Shown here: positions 1-8,484 of the stretch, one piece after another
Layout: each line of letters opens with the position of its first letter
Numbering within the stretch: the first letter of the stretch is position 1
Assembly: GCA_963700185.1 (NCBI GenBank)
Contig: CAVOWP010000015.1
Location: 97,456-161,455, forward strand
Reading direction: 5' to 3'
Source: AP-15 sp963700185
Lineage (GTDB): Bacteria; Pseudomonadota; Alphaproteobacteria; ATCC43930; CGMCC-115725
DNA length: 64,000 bases
Position numbers and translations under genes: made by a program
The notes under the pieces: model-generated
What the model saw: the letters and a program-made list of their open reading frames with translations, nothing else
Database searches by the model: none
What the model was told of the DNA's origin: nothing

Positions 1-850
1 ACGTCGACCATCCGCGCCCTTCCCTCGGCGTCGAGATGGGTAAAGCCAGGGTCGGCCGGAAGGCCCAGCAGCCGGCGGGTCGCCGCGGTCACGTCAGGTT
101 CGCGCATCAAGGTCTCACCTACCAGGAAACAGCGCGCCCCGGCCGCGGCCAGCCGGTCGAGATCCTCGGATCGGCGGATCCCGCTTTCGGCGACGACGAT
201 GCGGTCCGCCGGCACTTCCGGCGCCAGGGTTTCGGTGATGCGCAGATCGGTTTCGAGCGTCTTCAGGTTGCGGTTGTTGATGCCGATCAGCCGCACCGGA
301 AGGCGCAGAGCGCGGTCGAGCTCGGCGCCGTCATGGATTTCGGCGAGCACATCGAGACCGAGCTCCGGCGGCGGCCGCCGACAGCTCCGCGGCCTCCATA
401 TCGGACAGCGCCGCCATGATCAGCAGGATGCAGTCGGCCCCGATATTCCGGCTTTCCAGGACCTGATACGGGTCGAGGATGAAATCCTTGCGCAGCACCG
501 GCAGGCGGACCGCCTCCCGCGCCGCGGTAAGATCGGCGTCATCTGCCCTGAAAATAGGGTACGTCGGTCAGCACCGACAGGCAGCTGGCGCCACCCGCCG
601 CATACGCGCCGGCGAGCCTGCGAGGATCGAAATCCTTCCGGATCAGACCGGCGCTGGGCGAGGCCTTCTTGATTTCCGCGATCAGCCCGTAGCGCCCTTC
701 GGCGAGACGGCGCTCCAGCGCCGCCGCAAATGGCCGCACCGGCAGCGCTTCGGAAATTCCGGCAAGCAGCGCGGCTTCGGACCGCACGGCTTTCGCGCGC
801 GCGATGTGAGCGCGTTTCTCGGCGCAGATCTCAGCGAGCACATCCCTCAT
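1..850 (-). pseudogene. trpC: Indole-3-glycerol phosphate synthase (TrpC), frameshifted, running off the window edge
   Basis: TrpC closes the indole ring of tryptophan from carboxyphenylaminodeoxyribulose phosphate. The start ATG at 850 overlaps the trpD stop (ATGA), as in a coupled trpDC operon. The first frame reads MRDVLAEICAEKRAHIARAK, then IAEIKKASPSAG (substrate-binding lysine region) to LTDVPYFQG. It hits TGA near 541, but the sequence resumes one base out of frame with the conserved LRKDFILDPYQV block. A second one-base shift near 366-380, in a GC-only run, restores the LAEIHDGAELDRA, IGINNRNLKTLETDL and VVAESGI motifs. Every conserved block is present, so either the gene is recently inactivated or the consensus has two indels. 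After the normal C-terminus there is no stop, and the frame continues into a MoaC-like N-terminus (FTHLDAEGRARMVDV). Confidence 0.85.
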
Positions 851-1896
851 CGCGCAATCGCCTCCGCCATGGCGGGAACATTGGTGCGGGCGACCAGCTC
901 GTCCAGGACCCGCTGCGCGGCACCCGAGTCGATCGCCCGGGCGGCGAGTTCGATGCCCGCTTCGACCGTCGTCACTCGGCCGGCGACGAGCAGGGCGGCG
1001 CCGCTGTTCAACAGCACGACATCCCGCAACGGTCCGCCGACGCCGGCGAGCAGGTCCCGCATCAGACCGGCATTGTGCTGCGGCTCGCCGCCTCGAATAT
1101 CTTCGAGCCGTGCCCTCGGCAGCCCGAAATCCTCGGGAACGACCTCGAATGTCCGGACCTCGCCGTCCTCGAACGCGGCGACCGTCGTCACGCCTGCGGT
1201 GGTCAGCTCGTCGAGGCCGTCGCCGTGCACGACCCAGGCGTGCTCGGCGCCGAGACGCCCGAGCACCTCGGCCATCGACCGCACCCACTCGGGCGCGAAC
1301 ACGCCGACGAGCTGCCGGCGCGCCATCGCCGGGTTGGACAACGGCCCGAGCAGGTTGAAGATCGTCCGCGTGCCGAGCTCGACCCGAGTCGGCGCGACGT
1401 GGCGCGTGGCGCTGTGGTGGCGCGGCGCCATCAGAAAGCCGAGACCGACTTCCCACAGACACTGCCGCACGATCGCGAGATCGGCGTCGATATTGACGCC
1501 GAGCGCGGTCAGCACATCCGCCGACCCCGATTTCGAGGAGAGCGCGCGGTTGCCGTGCTTGGCGACCGGCACGCCGCAGCCGGCGACCACCAGCGCGCTC
1601 GCGGTCGAGATATTGAAGCTGCCGGAGGAATCCCCGCCGGTGCCGCAGGTGTCGATCGTGCCGGGCGGCGCATCGATCGCCACGGCTTTCGCCCGCATGA
1701 TCCGCGCCGCGCCGGTGATCTCGTCGACGGTCTCGCCGCGCACCCTGAGCGCCATCAGAAAGGCGCCCATCTGCGACGGCGTCGCGTCGCCGCTCATGAT
1801 GATGTCGAACGCCGCCTCCGCCTCCCCCTCGCTCAGGCTGCGCCCCTGCGCGACATGCGCTAGCAATGCCTTGAGGTCGGCTGTATCACCGGTCAT
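847..1896 (-). CDS. trpD: Anthranilate phosphoribosyltransferase
   Basis: Transfers phosphoribosyl from PRPP to anthranilate, the second step of tryptophan synthesis. The product is 349 residues, the usual length. The PRPP/Mg loop is seen as GTGGDSSGSFNIST around residue 86, followed by KHGNRALSSKSGSADVL and the anthranilate-side block APTRVELGTRTIFNLLGPL. The stop overlaps the trpC start by four bases, so the two genes are translationally coupled. No gene lies immediately upstream on this strand; a roughly 200-base intergenic stretch separates it from the oppositely oriented toxin-antitoxin pair. The gene looks intact, which contrasts with the broken trpC beside it and favours a recent or artefactual origin of the trpC indels. 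Confidence 0.96.
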   Translation of the reverse strand: MTGDTADLKALLAHVAQGRSLSEGEAEAAFDIIMSGDATPSQMGAFLMALRVRGETVDEITGAARIMRAKAVAIDAPPGTIDTCGTGGDSSGSFNISTASALVVAGCGVPVAKHGNRALSSKSGSADVLTALGVNIDADLAIVRQCLWEVGLGFLMAPRHHSATRHVAPTRVELGTRTIFNLLGPLSNPAMARRQLVGVFAPEWVRSMAEVLGRLGAEHAWVVHGDGLDELTTAGVTTVAAFEDGEVRTFEVVPEDFGLPRARLEDIRGGEPQHNAGLMRDLLAGVGGPLRDVVLLNSGAALLVAGRVTTVEAGIELAARAIDSGAAQRVLDELVARTNVPAMAEAIAR

Positions 1897-2093
1897 GCGG
1901 CAGTCCCGTAGCGCTTAGCAATGTTCAAGGGCATACCCGTTCGGCCTCGTTCAGTAACGCCCATTATATCAGCCTGCGTGTCCATCTCGCACGAGCCAGA
2001 GCGCGCCTTGTCAAACCCCGCGCCTGCCAGTACCTATCCCATAAGCTAGGAGGCCGTTGCAGGCGCGTTCGGTCTAAGCATCAGGAGTTCGAC

Positions 2094-2348
2094 ATGCCCA
2101 AGGCTACGGTGCGCTGCGGCAAACTGACGATCCCGCTTTCCGACGACGTCCGGGAGAAGCTCGATGTGCGTGACGGCGACGAGCTTGAGGTGACGAGCGA
2201 GGGCGGTCGGATTGTGCTGACGCCGGTGCCCGAAGACCCGCTGCCCGGCGAGCTCGAGGCGCTTGACCAGGCGGAACAGGAATTCGCGGAGGGAAAAACC
2301 CGCCGCCTCGACGACATCCTTCATGGATTGGGACGTAAGGTTAGGTAG
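2094..2348 (+). CDS. AbrB/MazE-type antitoxin
   Basis: An 84-residue protein with an N-terminal swapped-hairpin AbrB-like domain: a KLTIPLSDDVREKLDVRDGD core followed by a strand ending in RIVLTPV. The C-terminal half is acidic and helical (residues 50-80), as in antitoxins whose tail wraps the toxin. An AGGAG-like ribosome binding site (caggagttcgac) precedes the ATG. The downstream toxin starts inside this gene, the usual coupled arrangement. The N-terminal domain is expected to bind the operon promoter for autoregulation; no operator was identified. Confidence 0.75.
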   Translation: MPKATVRCGKLTIPLSDDVREKLDVRDGDELEVTSEGGRIVLTPVPEDPLPGELEALDQAEQEFAEGKTRRLDDILHGLGRKVR

Positions 2349-2583
2349 CCGAGCCGAGCGAGCCCTTGAGAAGATACCGGCTCGCGATCGAGAGCGGATC
2401 GAGACCGCTCTGCTTCAGATGAAGCGCGAACCCTACGGCGGGGACACCAAGCCGCTTCGAGGTAGGCATCAGGGAGCATTTCGGCGCCGCGTCGGATCGT
2501 GGCGTATCATTTTCGCCGTCAAGGCCGAGATCCGGACGGTGCTCGTCGCCGACATTACGCGCCGTACCTCTTCGACCTACTGA
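2323..2583 (+). CDS. RelE/ParE-superfamily toxin
   Basis: An 86-residue basic protein with the RelE-fold pattern: LGSRAERALEKIPARDRERI helices, then KPLRGRHQGAFRRRVGSWRI and a terminal VLVADITRR strand. I place the start at ATG 2323 (MDWDVRLGSRAER), overlapping the antitoxin by 26 bases. The longer upstream frame has no family resemblance. The family are ribosome-dependent mRNA interferases or gyrase poisons; which applies here cannot be told from sequence. Together with the AbrB-type gene it forms the first of several toxin-antitoxin modules in the first 15.5 kb. Confidence 0.75.
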   Translation: MDWDVRLGSRAERALEKIPARDRERIETALLQMKREPYGGDTKPLRGRHQGAFRRRVGSWRIIFAVKAEIRTVLVADITRRTSSTY

Positions 2584-2682
2584 ACTGGCGAATGGGATTT
2601 GGGATCTCGACCGGCGCGTGCCTTGCGAAAGCCGGGCGCGGGCCGTACCTATCCTTAATCACCAAGGCGAGGGAGGTGCGCG

Positions 2683-4140
2683 ATGGAGCTGCAGGATCCG
2701 AAGCTGTTCCGCCAGCAATGCTACGTCAACGGCGAGTGGGTCGACGCGTTGAACCGCGGCACGATCCCGGTCACCAACCCGGCGACCGGCGAGACCTTGG
2801 GCACCATCCCGCGGATGGGTGCCGAGGAGACGCGCCAGGCGATCGAAGCGGCCGACCGCGCCCTCCCCGGCTGGCGCGGCAAGACTGCCAAGGAGCGGGC
2901 GCAGGTGCTGCGCAAATGGTTCGACCTGATGATGGCGAACCAGGAGGATCTCGCGACCCTAATGACCGCCGAGCAGGGCAAGCCCTTGGCCGAGTCGAAG
3001 GGCGAGATCGCCTATGCCGCCGCCTTTATCGAGTGGTTCGGCGAGGAGGGCAAGCGCATCTACGGCGACACGATCCCGGCGCACGCCGCCGACAAGCGCA
3101 TCGTCGTCACCAAGGAGCCGGTCGGCGTCTGCGCAGCGATCACGCCGTGGAATTTCCCGGCGGCGATGATCACCCGCAAATGCGGCCCGGCCTTGGCCGC
3201 CGGCTGCACGATCGTGCTGAAGCCGGCGACCGCGACCCCCTATTCCGCCTTGGCCTTGTGCGAACTGGCCGAGCGCGCCGGCGTGCCGAAGGGTGTCTTT
3301 TCCTGCGTGACCGGCGGCTCCAAGGAGATCGGCGGCGAGATGACCTCGAACCCGATCGTCCGCAAATTGACCTTCACCGGCTCGACCGAGGTCGGCAAAT
3401 TGCTGATGGAGCAATGCGCCGGCACGGTCAAGAAGCTCTCGCTCGAACTGGGCGGCAACGCGCCGTTCATCGTCTTCGACGACGCCGACATTGAGGCAGC
3501 GGTCAAAGGCGCGATCGCCTCGAAATACCGGAATGCCGGCCAGACCTGCGTCTGCGCCAACCGCATCCTGGTGCAGGACGGCGTCTACGACGCGTTCACG
3601 ACGCGCCTCGCCGAGACCGCCGGCGCGATGAAGGTCGCCGACGGGTTCGAGCCGGGCGCGGTGATCGGGCCGCTGATCGACATGAAGGCGGTCGAGAAGG
3701 TCGAGGCGCACATCGCCGACGCCGTAAAGAAAGGCGCCAAGGTGGTCCTCGGCGGCAAGCGCGCCGCGCAGGGCGGCAGCTTCTTCGAGCCGACGGTATT
3801 GACCGATGTGACGACCGACATGGTCATCACCAAGGAGGAGACCTTCGGCCCGGTCGCCCCGCTCTACCGCTTCAAGACCGATGACGAAGCGATCAAGATG
3901 GCCAACGACACCGAGTTCGGTCTCGCCGCCTATTTCTACAGCCGCGACATCGGCCGCATCTGGCGCGTCGCCGAAGCCCTCGAATACGGCATCGTCGGCA
4001 TCAACGAGGGCATCATCTCGACCGAGATCGCCCCCTTCGGCGGGATGAAGGAAAGCGGCATCGGCCGCGAAGGCTCGAAATACGGCATCGAGGAATTCCT
4101 CGAAGTCAAATACCTCTGCATGGGCGGCATCGACCGGTAA
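2683..4140 (+). CDS. NAD(P)-dependent aldehyde dehydrogenase, succinate-semialdehyde dehydrogenase type
   Basis: Full-length 485-residue ALDH that oxidises an aldehyde, probably succinate semialdehyde, to the acid. Visible motifs: ITPWNFPAAMITRK (cofactor and substrate contact, about 153-166), FTGSTEVGK (about 231), general base Glu in LSLELGGNAP (about E255), catalytic Cys in GQTCVC (about C289, followed by a second Cys two residues on as in GabD), and EETFGPVAPLYRF. The GabD assignment rests on overall pattern; other semialdehydes are possible. The start ATG follows a GGGAGG site. This is the only intact copy in the window; five partial copies of its 3' half follow over the next 11 kb. The next gene starts 11 bases after its stop. 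Confidence 0.9.
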   Translation: MELQDPKLFRQQCYVNGEWVDALNRGTIPVTNPATGETLGTIPRMGAEETRQAIEAADRALPGWRGKTAKERAQVLRKWFDLMMANQEDLATLMTAEQGKPLAESKGEIAYAAAFIEWFGEEGKRIYGDTIPAHAADKRIVVTKEPVGVCAAITPWNFPAAMITRKCGPALAAGCTIVLKPATATPYSALALCELAERAGVPKGVFSCVTGGSKEIGGEMTSNPIVRKLTFTGSTEVGKLLMEQCAGTVKKLSLELGGNAPFIVFDDADIEAAVKGAIASKYRNAGQTCVCANRILVQDGVYDAFTTRLAETAGAMKVADGFEPGAVIGPLIDMKAVEKVEAHIADAVKKGAKVVLGGKRAAQGGSFFEPTVLTDVTTDMVITKEETFGPVAPLYRFKTDDEAIKMANDTEFGLAAYFYSRDIGRIWRVAEALEYGIVGINEGIISTEIAPFGGMKESGIGREGSKYGIEEFLEVKYLCMGGIDR

Positions 4141-4151
4141 ACCGGGAGTGC

Positions 4152-4730
4152 ATGCTGACCGAAGGTCATGAGGACCTACTGTCGGAAATCAGCGATTTCG
4201 ACTTGGTTCGCCACCTCTTAGCTGATTTGCATGACGATCTCTCGGGAAAGATCGCCCGCTTCCGCCAGCTCGTTGATCTGTCAGGTGTGCTTGGATCATC
4301 CGGCACGATGCTCTTTGGCGGCGAGATCACCGACCGTGCGTGGCGGGAAGCCCGCTGGAGCTTCATCCACGGGAATTTCGCGGCGACGGTTCTGCTTTGC
4401 CAAGGGCTGGCCGAGCATCTGTTGGGATCGTATCTCCATGCCGCCTTACTGATCGACGACTTCCCAAAGCGCGTTTCCTTCGCTGCAACCCTCCGGCGCT
4501 GCCAGGAGCGCAACGTAATCTCAGGCCGAGACGCGATGGACCTGCGACGCCTAATGGATCTCAGGAACCCCCTCTCCCACTTTCGCGATTTAAACGACCC
4601 AGCGAGCCTCTCCGGGCGAGTGCTGTCGACTTTGGAGCCCGCAGAAGAGCATTTGCGGCGGGACGCAAGCTTTGCAATCGGCCTTGCCGTCCGGCTCCTC
4701 GCGCTGCCGGCCTTTAAGCTCGGAAAATAG
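4152..4730 (+). CDS. HEPN-like hypothetical protein
   Basis: A 192-residue, mostly helical soluble protein not assigned to a named family. Near the C-terminus it has LRRLMDLRNPLSHFRDLND, where RNPLSH matches the Rx4H motif of HEPN domains (ribonucleases and RNA- or nucleotide-binding helical proteins, frequent in toxin-antitoxin and defence loci). The preceding segment (ARWSFIHGNFAATVLLCQGLAEHLL) resembles the first helices of that fold. It sits directly after the intact ALDH gene, and another ALDH copy closes the segment at 6.4 kb, so it belongs to an inserted block. No MNT-type nucleotidyltransferase partner is present. HEPN membership is an inference from the short motif and helical pattern. 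Confidence 0.55.
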   Translation: MLTEGHEDLLSEISDFDLVRHLLADLHDDLSGKIARFRQLVDLSGVLGSSGTMLFGGEITDRAWREARWSFIHGNFAATVLLCQGLAEHLLGSYLHAALLIDDFPKRVSFAATLRRCQERNVISGRDAMDLRRLMDLRNPLSHFRDLNDPASLSGRVLSTLEPAEEHLRRDASFAIGLAVRLLALPAFKLGK

Positions 4731-5077
4731 GCGGCACCGCGGGTTTGTGAGGACGCCACCTATTTGGCTCACGCCAAGGCTCGAAAGCTTCAACTTTATT
4801 TGATCACGACTGGGGACCAATGCGGGTACATAAGCCACTCGCGTGTGAAATTGGGAAGCGCTTTGGGCAGGGGCTTTTACAGAAGTTGGCCGCTCCTGCC
4901 ATAAGCTAGACTTCGGCGGCGCTTGGCGAACGCGTGCGAACCTGCAGCATTGACCAGTTCGCGGACCACCCAGCGTCTCGCCGAGGTTGCCGACTTATGA
5001 AGGACGCCGACGGCTAGCCAGCTGGTGGGTCCGACGAGCGGAACTATATAAGTGTGGGCCTATTTTTCGGTATCGTG
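4731..5077 (+). other. Intergenic region, possible promoter for the following gene
   Basis: No supported coding sequence. The base composition is lower in GC than the neighbouring ALDH genes. A TATATAA stretch near 5044-5050 could serve as a -10 element for the frameshifted gene starting at 5078, but no convincing -35 was identified. Confidence 0.3.
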
Positions 5078-6399
5078 ATGAGCGTTAATTCGCACCCCCG
5101 TAGCTGTCCGCTGGCAACCGTTGATCGGCGACTCGAAGACGTGCACCAACAGTGGCACCAAGCGGAGGCAGCGTATTTCGATCCGGACGGATTCAGGCTT
5201 TCAATACAAACGGACATCCAAACGCTGCGAACAGTGACATTCGTCCTGCAGAACCAGAAGAAAATCATCCCAGATTTTGACGTCTGGTACAGTAGCTGGC
5301 AGGAACGCTTGAGGGCCGATGTACTAATGCGTTGGATGGTTGACGCGCGGAATAAGATCGAAAAGCAAGGCGATTTGGAGGCTCACAGCCTGGTCCGCGC
5401 TGAAATCGTCGCGTCATATCTGGATGAGGGCCCCAGAATTGAGGTACCAGCGCGGTTGTTCGATGCCCCTCTGGCGCTCATAAAAGTATTCCTAATAATG
5501 CGCTTGGCGAACACATGCGGAAGCATGGTATTCTTAAAATACAACGTCGATGGGTTGAAAATACCTTGCCCGATTACGAATTGCTGGACGCGGTAGCTAT
5601 AGCTTACGGACGTATTTCTGAACTGGTCAGAGACGCACACCGCCAGTTGGGACTTCAACACCCAGTGACGACAAATGTCTTGACGCGCGAGGAGTTTGGT
5701 GAGGGGGCGCGAAGCGGTCGGCTCCCTTGCATGATTGGTCATGCCGATTTGCGTTCTCTGAATATCAGCCTTTCTAACGGTACCCTAGTTCGGCTTGAAA
5801 AGATCAGTCAGACGGTAAACCTCTCCGAAGCTCAGAACGCCGCGAAGCGCTATGCACTACAACCGGAAAATGTGTTCGGTCCTGATACAAATAGTGAGGA
5901 GGCGATAGCGGCCAACCTGTTCCGCACCGCCCGAACCATGTTTCTAAAGGACGGATACCACAGATCCATCCTTTTCCTGCTCCGCGAAAGGAGACCTGTT
6001 CAAATATTGGAGATGCGCCCAGAGAACCAAAGTCAGAAATACCTGATCATGCGCGACATCGCCCATGAAGTAATAAAATATGACGCAGATGCGGTTATTG
6101 TGATTGGCGAAGTGTGGACCTCGCGATTGAACCCGCAACAGCCATACCAGCGCGCGGTCAATTCACCGGCACGGGAAGAAGCTCTAGTCGCCAGATTAGC
6201 CTCAAAGGGCGGTGAGCCAATAGAATGGACTGCGAAAATTCGTCGAAACGGTAAGAAGCTATCTCTCGGGAAGACGCGCATCAATCGTGACGGAATGTTG
6301 TTCTCCTTTGCTCCTATTTATGAGGCTTGGGGCCGCTCAGTTCCAGAAAATTGGATTAAGACCGTAAAAGCTGCGTTGAGCGCGGAGCGCTCTTCATAA
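5078..6399 (+). pseudogene. Unknown protein of about 440 residues, split by one frameshift in an A run
   Basis: Two adjacent frames join into one plausible soluble protein. The first frame runs from ATG 5078 (MSVNSHPRSCPL) through WMVDARNKIEKQGDLEAHS and RAEIVASYLDEGPRIEVPA to DAPLALIK. The second resumes with IPNNALGEHMRKHGILKIQR and RRWVENTLPDYELLDA, continuing to a natural end at 6399. Adding one A to the AAAA at 5482-5485 joins them as LIKSIPNNAL without a gap, so a single deletion (real or in the consensus) explains the break. I do not recognise the family. The protein is charged and has no signal peptide or membrane segment. GC content is visibly lower than in the flanking ALDH copies, suggesting transfer. 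It shares the 4.15-6.4 kb segment with the HEPN-like gene. Confidence 0.5.
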
Positions 6400-6422
6400 A
6401 TCCCACTTCAGCGTTCGAGTTT

Positions 6423-7157
6423 GTGGCACCCCCCGACGGGACTGCGAAGCAGCTATCGCTCGAACTGGGCGGCAACGCGCCGTTCATCGTCTTTGACGAC
6501 GCCGATATCGAGATGGCGGTCAAGGGGGCGATCGCCTCGAAATATCGCAATGCCGGCCAGACCTGCGTGTGCGCCAACCGCATGTTGGTGCAGGACGGCG
6601 TCTACGACGCCTTTACCAAGCGCCTCGCCGAGACCGCCGGCGCGATGAAGGTCGCCGACGGGTTCGAGCCGGGCGCGGTGATCGGGCCGCTGATCGACAT
6701 GAAGGCGGTCGAGAAGGTCGAGGCGCACATCGCCGACGCCGTCAAGAAAGGCGCCAAGGTGGTCCTCGGCGGCAAGCGCGCCGCCCAGGGCGGCAGCTTC
6801 TTCGAGCCAACGGTATTGACCGGTGTGACGACCGACATGGTCATCACCAAGGAGGAGACCTTCGGCCCCGTCGCCCCGCTCTACCGCTTCAAGACCGATG
6901 ACGAAGCGATCAAGATGGCCAACGACACCGAGTTCGGTCTCGCCGCCTATTTCTACAGCCGCGACATCGGCCGCATCTGGCGCGTCGCCGAAGCCCTCGA
7001 ATACGGCATCGTCGGCATCAACGAGGGCATCATCTCGACCGAGATCGCCCCCTTCGGCGGGATGAAGGAAAGCGGCATCGGCCGCGAAGGCTCGAAATAC
7101 GGCATCGAGGAGTTCCTCGAAGTCAAATACCTCTGCATGGGCGGCATCGACCGCTGA
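6423..7157 (+). pseudogene. Aldehyde dehydrogenase 3'-half copy (partial copy 1)
   Basis: From KQLSLELGGNAP onward this frame is nearly identical to residues 251-485 of the intact ALDH at 2683-4140, with a few substitutions such as EMAVKG for EAAVKG and a T-to-G change in VLTGVTTD. The Glu and Cys catalytic residues are present, but the NAD-binding N-terminal half is missing. The first residues (MAPPDGTA) come from unrelated sequence, so it cannot be a working enzyme. The uninterrupted 244-codon frame shows the duplication is recent. It ends at the same stop position as the parent gene. Confidence 0.85.
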
Positions 7158-7200
7158 AGGCATCGTACGAAACAGGCCGGCCAGGATCGGATAGGACAGC

Positions 7201-7426
7201 ATGACCAAAGATCAAGATTCGGGCAGTATTGGAACGCGTCCCGACCTGGCCGGAGGACCGGCAACAAGACCTGGCAGAGGTGGCGCTGGAAATCGAGGCA
7301 GAACTCGCCGGCGCCGGATACGACGCGACGCCAGACGAATTGGCGGCGATTGACGAAGGGCTTGCCGGGGAAGCCGCGAGCGACGAAGAAGTCAAGGCGG
7401 CCTTCGCCCTGTTCCGTAAGGCATGA
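7201..7426 (+). pseudogene. Type II antitoxin (ParD-like partner of ParE), one-base frameshift near the start
   Basis: The frame ending at 7426 encodes LERVPTWPEDRQQDLAEVAL and the acidic tail ATPDELAAIDEGLAGEAASD, typical of short antitoxins that precede ParE toxins. An ATG at 7201 gives MTKIKIRAVLERVP only if one A is removed from the AAA at 7206-7208. As written, translation would need a TTG start at 7229. The stop overlaps the ParE start (ATGA). The module lies between two ALDH fragments. Whether the extra A is real decides whether the antitoxin is made. Confidence 0.6.
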
Positions 7427-7725
7427 GGGTCGAATACTCGAAGCGAGCCATCGCCGATCTTCGCGAAATCGCCGCCTACTTCACCCGGTCTGGCAATCCG
7501 GCCGTAGTTGCGAGAATAGCAGTCCGTATCGAAGAGGTCGTCGCACGAATAGCCGTGATGCCATTGAGTGGACGCCCTGTGATGCAGCGGCCGGGCGTTC
7601 GCGTCGCGCTTATTCGCAGTTATCGCTACAAAATCTTTTATCGAGTGGATTCGGGACACCATCCGAATAGTACACATTCGCCACACTTCGCGGCGGCCAT
7701 ACGACTCAAACTCGACCGAGAATAG
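7423..7725 (+). pseudogene. ParE-family toxin with a frameshifted C-terminus
   Basis: The N-terminal two thirds is a normal ParE: MRVEYSKRAIADLREIAAYF, VVARIAVRIEEVV, PLSGRPVMQRPGVRVALIRS and YRYKIFYRV. The characteristic last strand is out of frame. Removing one G from the GGG at about 7652-7654 gives DSDTIRIVHIRHTSRRPYD, the family hallmark. As written, the end reads GHHPNSTHSPH and continues 20 more residues to a chance stop. The corrected frame would read on into the ALDH fragment starting at 7729, so the natural end may be lost. ParE toxins poison DNA gyrase; this copy may be inactive. Confidence 0.65.
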
Positions 7726-7728
7726 ATA

Positions 7729-8122
7729 CTTTCGTCGAGCCGGCGGTATTGATAGATGTGACGACAGACATCGTGATCAGGAAAAGAGACCTTCGGCACC
7801 GTCGCCCCACTCTACCGCTTCAAGACCGACGAGGAGGCCATCAAGATCGCCAACGAAAACCCCACCCTTCCCTCCCCCGCAAGCGGGGGAGGGTTAGAGA
7901 GGGGGCGCCGCCTATTTCTACAGCCGCGACATCGGCCGCATCTAGCGCGTCGCCGAGGCGCTCGAATACAGCATCGTCGGCATCAACGAAGGCATCATCT
8001 TGACCGAGATCGCGCCGTTCGGCGGCATGAAGGTAAGCGGCGTCGGCCGCGAAAGCTCGAAATACGGCATCGAGGAATTCCTCGAAGTCAAATACCTCTG
8101 CATGGGCGGCATCGACTGGTAA
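7729..8122 (+). pseudogene. Aldehyde dehydrogenase 3' remnant (partial copy 2) carrying a palindromic repeat
   Basis: Degenerate copy of the last third of the ALDH gene: FVEPAVLIDVTTDIVI, then (after a frameshift) TFGTVAPLYRFKTDEEAIKIAN. A 45-base palindromic repeat sits exactly where the parent has EFGL. Then come AAYFYSRDIGRI, an in-frame TAG near 7942, and the C-terminal GIEEFLEVKYLCMGGID block before the stop at 8120-8122. It is clearly non-functional. Base changes relative to the parent are more numerous than in partial copy 1, so it is older. Confidence 0.85.
7861..7905. repeat. Palindromic repeat (REP-like), copy R1
   Basis: Core hairpin is CCCTCCCCCGC, a two-base loop, then GCGGGGGAGGG, flanked by CCCACCCTT and TTAGAGAGGGGG arms. 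It interrupts the ALDH remnant. The same core recurs at 10204, 14606, 18050, 27037, 30663 and 35039. Confidence 0.85.
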
Positions 8123-8484
8123 CCTTTGGATGAAACGCGCCGGGGCGGTGGCGAAATGCGCAGTAGCTCGCCCCGGTAGCGAGGGGAACCGAGTGCTGAT
8201 GCATACCTCCGGGGCGGAATGTTTGCATGCAGCCACCAGGGAGGGTCCCCAAGCGCTCTGGTGGGCGTCCCGGGATGGAACTCTTGAAAATCCGATCGAT
8301 CGGGGTCTAAGCTGCGCTCGGGAAGGACGAGGAGGCGGTCTATCTGGGAATCCCAGTCGAAGAAATGCCGGGAGCTAAACAATGGCGAAACTGACAGGAA
8401 TTACTAGGCGATAAAATCAGACACCTTGTGTTTAGGCTGGCTGCGGCTGGTTCCCACAACCAATGCGTGGCATTGGAGGGGGTG
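8123..8484 (+). other. Non-coding or degenerate stretch
   Basis: No supported gene. A short frame from ATG 8275 begins MELLKIRSIG, which resembles the start of AbrB/MazE antitoxins, but it stops after 11 codons and no toxin follows. A GGAGGGGG run at 8475-8481 probably provides the ribosome binding site of the following lipoprotein gene. Confidence 0.3.

Noticed and set aside
539..1462. Long minus frame spanning trpD and trpC
   Set aside because: Only its last 100 codons are the real TrpC N-terminus; the rest is an out-of-frame reading of trpD.
2959..3711. Long minus-strand frame (250 codons) opposite the ALDH gene, recurring opposite each ALDH copy
   Set aside because: Antisense shadow of a GC-rich gene; its composition (Asp/Arg/Gly/Leu-biased) has no family motifs.
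5478..5495. Programmed -1 frameshift as a regulated event
   Set aside because: No hairpin or canonical heptamer was recognised; a one-base indel explains it more simply.
8275..8393. Possible AbrB/MazE antitoxin start MELLKIRSIG
   Set aside because: In-frame stop after 11 codons and no toxin partner; too short to call.
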